Shown here in pieces: positions 57,334-64,000 of a DNA stretch of 64,000 nucleotides. The stretch comes from Clostridium weizhouense. Lineage in GTDB: Bacteria > Bacillota > Clostridia > Clostridiales > Clostridiaceae. The notes under the pieces were generated by a model. The model was not told where the DNA came from. It was given only the letters and a program-made list of their open reading frames with translations, and ran no database searches. The stretch's first letter is position 1. Each line of letters opens with the position of its first letter. Where the stretch lies: the NCBI RefSeq assembly GCF_019431045.1, contig NZ_JAHXPT010000007.1:144967-208966 (forward strand), read 5' to 3'. The position numbers and the translations under genes were made by a program.

Positions 57334-58833
57334 TTGAAAAAATATTTATTACCTATATCTTTAACATTTATAATAGTTGCTTTTTTATTGGGTTTTATAG
57401 AAATAGATAGGACAGGAACAGTAAATAGTGATATGGAGAACTACTTGAGTTATGGTGTTAATAATATTACAACTGATTTAAAAAATGTTAAAGATCTGTC
57501 TAAAAGAGATCAAGATATTATATGTGCTATAAGTAAAGGTTTAGTTTCTAAGGATATAGACAATAAAATAATACCTTGTTTAGCAAATCAGGTAGATAAA
57601 AGGGAAAATGATATTGAATATGAATTTAAAATTAAAGATGATATTTATTGGAGTGATGGAAGTAAAATAACTCCGGATGATGTTGTTGTATTTTTTAAGG
57701 AATTATTAAAGATAGAAGATGAAAAAAATATAGAAGCTTTATTAGATGTTTATGGAGCAAAAGAATTTAAAGAAGGAAAAACGACATTTGAAAAAGGTGT
57801 TGCTATTACAGCAACTGATGATAAGGTTATTATTAGGTTAAATAAAAAAAATGATAATTTTTTAGATGAGTTAACTAAGCCACAATATAAATTAAGAAAG
57901 TATTTGATTATGTGGGGCGATATGAAAAATAACTATAATAAATTAATATATAGCGGAGATTATGTTATATCATCTTTTAATGATGATGAAATAAAATTTG
58001 AACGAAATAATTATAACAGTGATAACTCTTTAAAAAGTATTAAGATAGTAAAAGACAATAGTGTAGAATTATCAATGGCTTCATTTGAAATTGGTCAAAG
58101 AGATATTGTTTTAGATCCACCAGAAAGTGAATTAAATAAATTAGATTCAGAAGGTAAATTAATAACAATTCCTAAGAATAATGGTATATACATATATATT
58201 AATAGTAAAAATGATACTATACCGTTACAAGGAAGAAAATTTATCTATAAAAATATATCTAATGCTTTAGAAAATTATAAAACTTCTAATAGTAAAGAAT
58301 TTGAATTGGCAGAAGGAAGCTATTTTAGAGAAGATAAACAAGATTTAACTAAACTTCAATCAAGAAAAGTTATAAGTAATAAAGAAGAAGAATGGAATGA
58401 ACCTGAGGTTTTAACATTATTATGTAAAGATAATAATGATAATAGAGAATTATGTAGATGCATTTCAAGCTGGTTTAAAGAAAATACAGATATAGTATTA
58501 AAATATAGTTTAGTAAAAGAAGAAGAATTTGAAGATCAAGAATTAAAGAATAGATATGATATGATTTTAATAGAAAATAATGCAAATATTTCAAATAAAA
58601 AAGTATTCTATAATAATTTTGAAAACTATTTAAGTGATTCAGAGAAAGAAAGAATTATAAATTTACAATCTAAAGATGAAAAAAATGCATATGATAATAT
58701 AGAAAATAAATTATTTGAAGAATATAGAATACTTCCATTAGTATTTTATAATCAAAATATTGCATTTTCTAAGAATGTATCTAATATTAAATTTGATGGT
58801 AATGGAAATATAGATTTTAGTTCAATTAAATAA
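57334..58833 (+). CDS. Membrane-anchored peptide-binding-like protein (SBP_bac_5 family)
   Basis: 499 aa. N-terminal membrane anchor (LLPISLTFIIVAFLLGFI, residues about 4-21) with no lipobox Cys. The body follows the oligopeptide-binding (OppA/DppA) fold: KRDQDIICAISKGLVSKD, YEFKIKDDIYWSDGSKITPDDVV and RLNKKNDNFLDELTKP. No transporter genes are near. It may be a solitary binding or sensing protein. TTG start 8 nt after GGAGGG. The C-terminus ends normally; the protein is slightly shorter than OppA (about 540 aa). Confidence 0.78.
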   Translation: MKKYLLPISLTFIIVAFLLGFIEIDRTGTVNSDMENYLSYGVNNITTDLKNVKDLSKRDQDIICAISKGLVSKDIDNKIIPCLANQVDKRENDIEYEFKIKDDIYWSDGSKITPDDVVVFFKELLKIEDEKNIEALLDVYGAKEFKEGKTTFEKGVAITATDDKVIIRLNKKNDNFLDELTKPQYKLRKYLIMWGDMKNNYNKLIYSGDYVISSFNDDEIKFERNNYNSDNSLKSIKIVKDNSVELSMASFEIGQRDIVLDPPESELNKLDSEGKLITIPKNNGIYIYINSKNDTIPLQGRKFIYKNISNALENYKTSNSKEFELAEGSYFREDKQDLTKLQSRKVISNKEEEWNEPEVLTLLCKDNNDNRELCRCISSWFKENTDIVLKYSLVKEEEFEDQELKNRYDMILIENNANISNKKVFYNNFENYLSDSEKERIINLQSKDEKNAYDNIENKLFEEYRILPLVFYNQNIAFSKNVSNIKFDGNGNIDFSSIK

Positions 58834-58850
58834 AACTATATGGATTAATT

Positions 58851-58890
58851 TAACTTATTAACGGATATAAAAATATCCATTAATAAGTTA
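58851..58890. terminator. Shared terminator of convergent genes
   Basis: An 18-bp inverted repeat with one mismatch (58851-58868 with 58873-58890) between two converging genes. Confidence 0.75.
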
Positions 58891-58916
58891 ATAAAAGATT
58901 TTATTAATCAGATAAT

Positions 58917-60548
58917 TTAATTTTTCTTATCATGAGATTTTTCTTTAGAATTTGATTTAGTATTAAGATTATCACTAACCTTAACATTAGAATTTTTATC
59001 ATCAATTAAAGCGTCTTTTTCATTTGTAAGAGTCTTTTCTGTATCAGATATTTTAGACATAGATATAACTTCTCTTGAATCATCGATAGAATTAGAAGTT
59101 ATATCTTTGTTATCCTCTAATGAATTATCTCTTGAGATATTCTGTTTTATAAATCCCATTTCATTTATTACGCTATCTTTAAGAAAATAAATCATAACAA
59201 AGAATGAAAACATATTTTTATTTGAATCAAAAGATACTTTTGGAGAAGAAAAACTGTCTCTTTTTTTAGAATAACTTAAGTTTTTTACAAATATAGGAGC
59301 TAAACCACTACTTTCAGGAGTAGGTAAGTTAGGCATTCTAAAATAAGATTCTTCTAACATATCTTTAGAACGTAAACTTAGATTTCTATAGCGTTCTACT
59401 TCATCAAGAGTTGGAGCTTCAGGCCAACTTGTTAATAAATCACCATTTACATAGAATTTTCTATATATGCTAGAAATAATAGGTTTAAGTTCAGAGTGTC
59501 TGTTTTCTTCTTGAGAATATAATAGCAATGATAATATATAGAAATTAATTTCTAAGCAAGAATATTTACTATCTTTTTTATCATTTAATTTTACAAATAT
59601 ATTTTTATCTTTATCATAAAGACTTATTAATTTATTAGTAATTTCTTTACTCATTTCTTTAAAAGAAATAATATTTGTATGTTTATAAGATTCCATTAAA
59701 CATATAGCAAATAAACTACAGTCCTCTAGAGAGTTTATAAAATAATCTTTCATCATAAATCTATTTATAAGAAAATCACTTAAATCAAGTATAAGATCTT
59801 TAGCAATGTTGTTATTTGAATATTTATAGAATACATTTAAAGATAAAAGTACATTTAAGTTTTCACTAAATGATAATTCATAAAGTGATTCCTTATAATT
59901 TTTGAACATGTCTAAAATTTCATTAGCAAAGTTTTTATAGTCTTCACCTACAGGATCAGATTTATTATAGAAATAGTATAGATAATATGCATCCATCATA
60001 AAAGCTTGGTCTGAAAATTTAAACTTTGAATCTTTATCTATTAAGTTAAAGCCTTTAGAATTAGAATCAGAGATATTCTTTTTATTAACAAAAAGACCTT
60101 CAGTATTTCTTAAATTTTTAGAATAAAATTTAAGTTGCTCTTTTGCAATATGGTTATATGCTTTTTCAAAAGAGACGACATTTCGGTTATCTTTACAATA
60201 ATTAGAATAATAATCACTTAATTCTAATATGCATAAAGTCATTAAAGCATTAGTTGATGGAGCTATTTCTTTTTTAAATGTAGATTCATCAAAGCCGTGT
60301 GAACTTTTACTGTGTATAAACATAGGCGATGACTTTCGGTATATACATGTTAGTGGAGAAAAATTATTTAATATGCTAATATCATTTGTAGAAGAAGATT
60401 TTTTAGAAATCTTAATAGGCATCAGTAGACCACATTTTGAATTTAGCACAATCGTCTTTACTGATTCTTTTGATAAATAGAAAAGTTGACTGCTAATTTC
60501 TTTTTGAGAAAGACTGTTCATCCTAAAAAATGGTCCTATATATCTCAA
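58917..60548 (-). CDS. Large soluble protein of unknown function
   Basis: 543 aa, no signal peptide or membrane segment. The first 100 residues look mixed alpha/beta. Residues about 110-400 are regular helices spaced like an alpha/alpha barrel, with repeated Leu/Tyr-rich hairpins. Residues about 400-450 are Pro- and aromatic-containing (SWPEAPTLDEVERYR, RMPNLPTPESSGLAP). The last 75 residues are a low-complexity Ser/Asp/Lys tail. I recognise no family. Start taken at TTG 60548, 6 nt after AGAGGTG; GTG 60557 would leave no spacing. Divergent from the HypE-like gene, with a palindrome between. Confidence 0.65.
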   Translation of the reverse strand: MRYIGPFFRMNSLSQKEISSQLFYLSKESVKTIVLNSKCGLLMPIKISKKSSSTNDISILNNFSPLTCIYRKSSPMFIHSKSSHGFDESTFKKEIAPSTNALMTLCILELSDYYSNYCKDNRNVVSFEKAYNHIAKEQLKFYSKNLRNTEGLFVNKKNISDSNSKGFNLIDKDSKFKFSDQAFMMDAYYLYYFYNKSDPVGEDYKNFANEILDMFKNYKESLYELSFSENLNVLLSLNVFYKYSNNNIAKDLILDLSDFLINRFMMKDYFINSLEDCSLFAICLMESYKHTNIISFKEMSKEITNKLISLYDKDKNIFVKLNDKKDSKYSCLEINFYILSLLLYSQEENRHSELKPIISSIYRKFYVNGDLLTSWPEAPTLDEVERYRNLSLRSKDMLEESYFRMPNLPTPESSGLAPIFVKNLSYSKKRDSFSSPKVSFDSNKNMFSFFVMIYFLKDSVINEMGFIKQNISRDNSLEDNKDITSNSIDDSREVISMSKISDTEKTLTNEKDALIDDKNSNVKVSDNLNTKSNSKEKSHDKKN

Positions 60549-60572
60549 TTTATTCACCTCTCATAAAATTTT

Positions 60573-60591
60573 CATATTATTAATTAATATG
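60573..60591. promoter_or_regulatory. Palindrome between divergent genes
   Basis: CATATTA-N5-TAATATG in the 94-bp divergent intergenic stretch 60549-60642. It could be a shared operator; AT-rich, so chance is possible. Confidence 0.25.
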
Positions 60592-60642
60592 AGTGTAAAT
60601 TAAAAATAGTGCATAAAATCTAAATAAAAGGAGAATTTTTTT

Positions 60643-61632
60643 ATGGAAGAAGGAAAGTTAAACTTTGAGGATTTAAGAAAAATAATATTAGATAATAAAA
60701 CAATTAAAAGAGAAGAAGTAAAAGTAAGAAACGATGTTGGAGAAGATTGCTCAATTATAGATTTTGGAGAATGCGAAGCTATTTTTTCAACAGATCCAAT
60801 AACAGGAGCAAACAAAGATATAGGAAAATTAGCTGTACATATAAATTGTAATGATATTGCTTCTTCAGGGGGAGAGCCAATAGGAATAATGGTTACAGTC
60901 TTAGCACCAATATCATCAACTTTAGATGAAATAAATAAAGTAATGCATGAAATAGACCAAGAGGCTTCTAAAATAGGAGTAGAGATAATAGGAGGGCATA
61001 CAGAAGTTACATCGGCAGTTAACAAGATGATTATATCTGTAACTGTAATAGGAAAAACTTTAAAAGGAAAAGCAGTTAAAACAGCAGGAGCAGAAGAAGA
61101 TGATGATATAATTGTTACTAAAGATATAGGAATAGAAGGAACATATATTTTAATTAATGATTATGAAGAAACTATTAAAAGAGAATTATCTGAGGAAGAA
61201 ATTATTTTGAGTAAAAGTTTGATAAATAGATTGAGTGTATTAAAAGAAGGTAGAATAGCTGGAGAATTTGGTGTGAATTCTATGCATGATATTACAGAAG
61301 GTGGACTGATTGGAGCTTTATTTGAAGTAGCGATGGCTTCAAGTAAAGGTTTTAAAATATATAATGATAAAATACCTATATTAGATATAACTAAGAAATT
61401 ATCCAATTTATTTAAAATAGACCCTTTGAGATTGATTTCTTCTGGAAGTATGTTGATTACTACTAAGAATGGAAAAGAACTTGTTGAAATACTCAAAGAA
61501 AATGGTATTAAGGCAACTGTTATCGGGAAAATATGCAATAATGGTAATATATTAGTTGATAATAATAAAGAGATAGTTATAGAAGTGCCTAAAAGAGATG
61601 AAATATACAATTTAATCCCTAAAAACAAATAA
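60643..61632 (+). CDS. AIR synthase (PurM)-like protein, HypE-related
   Basis: 329 aa with the two-domain PurM/HypE fold: NDVGEDCSIIDFGE, FSTDPITGANKDIGKLAVH, NDIASSGGEPIG, GGHTEVTSAVNK and the C-domain HDITEGGLIGALFEVA. It lacks the C-terminal Pro-Arg-Ile-Cys that HypE uses to build the hydrogenase cyanide ligand, so it is not a working HypE; the family is usually an ATP-using enzyme of unknown substrate. Position before rph, XTPase and phosphodiesterase suggests housekeeping. AAAGGAGA site. Confidence 0.8.
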   Translation: MEEGKLNFEDLRKIILDNKTIKREEVKVRNDVGEDCSIIDFGECEAIFSTDPITGANKDIGKLAVHINCNDIASSGGEPIGIMVTVLAPISSTLDEINKVMHEIDQEASKIGVEIIGGHTEVTSAVNKMIISVTVIGKTLKGKAVKTAGAEEDDDIIVTKDIGIEGTYILINDYEETIKRELSEEEIILSKSLINRLSVLKEGRIAGEFGVNSMHDITEGGLIGALFEVAMASSKGFKIYNDKIPILDITKKLSNLFKIDPLRLISSGSMLITTKNGKELVEILKENGIKATVIGKICNNGNILVDNNKEIVIEVPKRDEIYNLIPKNK

Positions 61633-61877
61633 AAATAACTTATTATATTATTTGTTAGACAAACTAAAAGGAATATATAATAATATCAAGTACTAGGTAT
61701 ATATAAAGAATATAATAGACTAAAGATGTATTAGATAATTTTGTTTAATATAAGAATAAAAAATATTTAATACTGACATAATAGACAACTTTATTCATAA
61801 AATATGATTCACAATATGTAAATATAATGGTCTGTTATTTTTTTATATATCTTAAATAAAGATGGAGCGTGATTTAA

Positions 61878-62624
61878 TTGAGATGTGATGGACGAAAAAA
61901 TGATCAAATAAGGCATGTACGGGTAACGAGAAATTATACTAAATATGCTGAAGGATCAGTATATATAGAAGTTGGTGACACAAAAGTTTTATGTAATGTT
62001 TCTATTGAGGATAGAGTACCACCATTTATAAAAGGAACAGGATCAGGGTGGATTACAGCTGAGTATAATATGCTACCAAGATCAACAGAAACTAGAAAAG
62101 TAAGAGATATTTCCAGATTGAAAATAGATGGAAGAACTATGGAAATTCAAAGGTTGATTGGAAGAGCATTAAGATCAGTTGTAGATTTAAAGGCATTAGG
62201 AGAAAAAACATTATGGATAGATTGTGATGTTATTCAAGCTGATGGAGGAACTAGAACAACTTCTATTTCAGGGGCATTTATAGCTTTAGTAGATGCAGTT
62301 AATAAATTGCATAAAATTAAACCATTTAAAGTATATCCTATTAGAAGCTTTGTTGCAGCAACTAGTGTAGGAATAGTAGATGACCAAAAACTTTTAGATT
62401 TATGTTATATTGAAGATTCAAAAGCTAAAGTTGATATGAATATTATAATGACTGATGAAGGAAATTTTGTAGAACTGCAAGGGACAGGAGAAGAAAGCCC
62501 ATACAGTAGAGAAGAATTAACTCAACTATTGGATTTAGGAGAAAAAGGTATAAAGCAAATGATTCAAGTACAAAAAGATTCATTAAAAATGGATTCGCTT
62601 TGGATAGGAACAGGAGGAAATTAA
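61878..62624 (+). CDS. rph: Ribonuclease PH
   Basis: 248-aa phosphorolytic 3'-5' exoribonuclease that trims tRNA 3' ends. [20 protein letters not shown] at the N-terminus, [25 protein letters not shown] and [17 protein letters not shown] with the phosphate-binding Arg. Full length. TTG start 10 nt after GGAG; no ATG fits, since RCDGRK must be at the start. The upstream 245-bp gap (61633-61877) is AT-rich with nothing else seen. Confidence 0.95.
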   Translation: MRCDGRKNDQIRHVRVTRNYTKYAEGSVYIEVGDTKVLCNVSIEDRVPPFIKGTGSGWITAEYNMLPRSTETRKVRDISRLKIDGRTMEIQRLIGRALRSVVDLKALGEKTLWIDCDVIQADGGTRTTSISGAFIALVDAVNKLHKIKPFKVYPIRSFVAATSVGIVDDQKLLDLCYIEDSKAKVDMNIIMTDEGNFVELQGTGEESPYSREELTQLLDLGEKGIKQMIQVQKDSLKMDSLWIGTGGN

Positions 62625-62630
62625 CGATTA

Positions 62631-63245
62631 ATGAAAAAAATTATTTTAGCAAGTAATAATATTAAAAAAGTAAAAGAAATAAAACAAATACTTAATGACC
62701 TTGATGTGGAAATAAAATCTTTAAATGAAGAAAAGATAAATATAGATGTAATAGAAGATGGAAAAACATTTGAAGAGAATGCTAAGAAAAAGGCAAAAGA
62801 AATATATGAGCTTTTAAGAGAAAGAGGAGATAAAGACTTTATTGTATTAGCAGATGATTCAGGATTATGTGTAGATTACTTAAATGGAGAGCCAGGTATA
62901 TATTCTGCAAGATATTCAGGCGAACATGGAAATGATGAAGCTAATAATAAAAAATTATTAGAAAAATTAAAAGGTGTATCAGATAAAGAAAGAGGAGCCA
63001 AATTTATTTGCCAAATAGCATTGTTTGATGAAGAAGGAGCATATTATGGTATTACTGGTGAGGTAAAAGGATATATTTTAAATAACATACATGGGAATGG
63101 CGGATTTGGATATGATCCTTTATTTTTCTATCCATCTTTAAATAAAAGTTTTGCTGAACTTAATTCGGATGAGAAAAATTTAATAAGTCATAGAGGAAAA
63201 GCACTTTCAAAGTTAAAAGATTTAATAGTAAACCTAATAAAATAG
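62631..63245 (+). CDS. rdgB: XTP/dITP diphosphatase (RdgB/HAM1 family)
   Basis: 204 aa; removes non-canonical purine nucleotides such as dITP and XTP by hydrolysis to monophosphate and PPi. KIILASNNIKKVKEIKQIL at the N-terminus, DGKTFEENAKKKA, ADDSGLCVDYLNGEPGIYSA, GNGGFGYDPLF and SHRGKAL. AGGAGG lies within the end of rph 13 nt before the ATG; the usual rph-rdgB-phosphodiesterase order of clostridia. Confidence 0.95.
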   Translation: MKKIILASNNIKKVKEIKQILNDLDVEIKSLNEEKINIDVIEDGKTFEENAKKKAKEIYELLRERGDKDFIVLADDSGLCVDYLNGEPGIYSARYSGEHGNDEANNKKLLEKLKGVSDKERGAKFICQIALFDEEGAYYGITGEVKGYILNNIHGNGGFGYDPLFFYPSLNKSFAELNSDEKNLISHRGKALSKLKDLIVNLIK

Positions 63246-63259
63246 TAGGAGATAAGATT

Positions 63260-63745
63260 ATGTTAATTGCAGTATTAAGTGATACACATAGAATGGATAA
63301 ATATATTCAAAAAGCTAAAGAGTATATTAAAAATGCTGATATATTAATACATTTAGGTGATAATGTTGATGATGCAGAAGAATTAGCTAGTGAATTTACG
63401 GGAGAAGTCTATATTGTTAGAGGAAATTGTGATTACTCAAACAAATATCCTAAGGAAAGAGTTATAGAAGTAGAGGATAGAAAAGTATTTTTTACTCATG
63501 GAGATCTATATGGAGTAAAGTATGGGTTAAATAAGATTTATTATAGATCAAAAGAGGTAGGAGCAGATATAGCTCTTTTTGGGCATACACATATATCTAT
63601 GATAGAAAAATACGATAACATATTTTTCATGAATCCAGGAAGTATATCCTTACCTAGAAATTCAGGTAAATATGTTGGTTTTATTGAAATAAATAAGAAT
63701 GAAGAGCCTAGTATTTATCTTAAAGAGTTTACTTTTGAGAGATAA
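63260..63745 (+). CDS. YfcE/MJ0936-type metallophosphoesterase
   Basis: 161 aa calcineurin-like phosphodiesterase. The metal-ligand motifs appear in order: SDTHR (residues 7-11), HLGDNVDD, RGNCDY, FFTHGD and FGHTHIS. Family members hydrolyse phosphodiesters; the natural substrate is unknown. 15 nt after rdgB behind TAGGAGAT; third gene of that operon. Confidence 0.9.
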   Translation: MLIAVLSDTHRMDKYIQKAKEYIKNADILIHLGDNVDDAEELASEFTGEVYIVRGNCDYSNKYPKERVIEVEDRKVFFTHGDLYGVKYGLNKIYYRSKEVGADIALFGHTHISMIEKYDNIFFMNPGSISLPRNSGKYVGFIEINKNEEPSIYLKEFTFER

Positions 63746-63810
63746 ATAATAGAACAGTAAGTAAAAGGTAATTTGGAGAGTGAATTGATAGATAAAATTT
63801 ATAATATAAA

Positions 63811-63850
63811 AAAAGTGAAATAATTTTAAAAAAAGTGAAATAATTTTAAA
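63811..63850. repeat. 20-bp tandem duplication upstream of the tRNA promoter
   Basis: AAAAGTGAAATAATTTTAAA occurs twice head to tail (63811-63830, 63831-63850), ending 8 bp before the -35 box. Confidence 0.75.
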
Positions 63851-63858
63851 AAAAGGTA

Positions 63859-63887
63859 TTGACGAATTAATTTGGATATTGTAGAAT
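63859..63887 (+). promoter_or_regulatory. SigA promoter of tRNA-Pro
   Basis: -35 TTGACG (63859-63864), a 17-bp spacer and -10 TAGAAT (63882-63887). The start is expected near 63894, giving a 5' leader of about 30 nt. Confidence 0.8.
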
Positions 63888-63923
63888 AGTCATTGTCGTC
63901 GGGAGATGAAGTAACAATGACTT

Positions 63924-63999
63924 CGGGGTGTGGCGCAGATGGGAGCGCGCGTGGTTTGGGACCATGAGGCCGCAGGTTCAATCCCTGTCACCCCGACCA
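63924..63999 (+). tRNA. tRNA-Pro (anticodon UGG)
   Basis: 76 nt with encoded CCA. Acceptor CGGGGTG (63924-63930) pairs with CACCCCG (63989-63995), discriminator A, then CCA. Anticodon stem CGTGG/CCATG encloses TTTGGGA, with TGG at 63957-63959. The T arm has GGTTCAATCC. More tRNA genes may follow beyond the window. Confidence 0.97.
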
Positions 64000-64000
64000 A

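Overview
The window is low-G+C (well under 30 % by eye) Firmicute DNA, almost certainly from a butyrate-forming Clostridium sensu stricto. The evidence is the rex / crt-bcd-etfB-etfA-hbd cluster, an [FeFe] hydrogenase, strong GGAGG ribosome sites, TTGACA/TATAAT promoters and very A/T-biased codon use. I see no transposase, phage, integrase or CRISPR array. The window reads as ordinary chromosome with several short non-coding repeats and structured elements between genes.

Layout. 0.1-8.2 kb: lactate utilisation, with a FadR-type GntR regulator, a lactate permease, an EtfB/EtfA pair whose EtfA carries an N-terminal [4Fe-4S] domain, a FAD lactate dehydrogenase and a second permease. 8.5-12.9 kb: patatin-like hydrolase, SEC-C protein, mannose-1-phosphate guanylyltransferase and a Zn-dependent phospholipase C-like protein. 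13.0-16.4 kb: metal homeostasis (ArsR/CadC repressor, P1B ATPase, MntP). 16.5-23.7 kb: Rex, the butyryl-CoA operon and an iron alcohol dehydrogenase. 24-31.3 kb: C_GCAxxG_C_C protein, 8-oxoguanine glycosylase, a group B-like [FeFe] hydrogenase, and a two-component system followed by an anchored unknown protein and an anchored solute-binding protein. 31.6-37.7 kb: groES-groEL under a CIRCE element, an orphan pilin, and guaB-guaA behind a guanine riboswitch. 37.8-38.4 kb: a Gly-X3 repeat protein. 38.8-47.2 kb: glucitol (sorbitol) PTS operon, an F6P aldolase-like enzyme, pgi and a DUF188 protein. 47.5-64 kb: a leaderless Ig-like repeat protein with a leaderless lytic transglycosylase, a pseudouridine synthase, a candidate small RNA, pcrA, ligA, small membrane proteins, an anchored peptide-binding-like protein, a large unknown protein, a HypE/PurM-like protein, rph, an XTP pyrophosphatase, a phosphodiesterase and tRNA-Pro(UGG).

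How the genes fit together. The first 27 kb centre on redox balance. Lactate oxidation through LDH-Etf, crotonyl-CoA reduction through Bcd-Etf, and hydrogen metabolism all exchange electrons among NADH, ferredoxin and flavins. The NADH sensor Rex is encoded between the first two sets. Two near-perfect Rex operators lie before crt, and a site matching them at 16 of 18 positions sits just upstream of the lactate promoter. The sorbitol region carries uptake, phosphorylation and oxidation to fructose-6-phosphate, followed by two F6P-using enzymes.

The least explained items are the 25-unit Gly-X3 protein, a roughly 97-nt small RNA candidate with its own promoter and terminator, three families of short inverted-repeat elements (two with a second copy in this window), a two-component system paired with a solute-binding protein but no transporter, and a 543-aa protein of no family I recognise.
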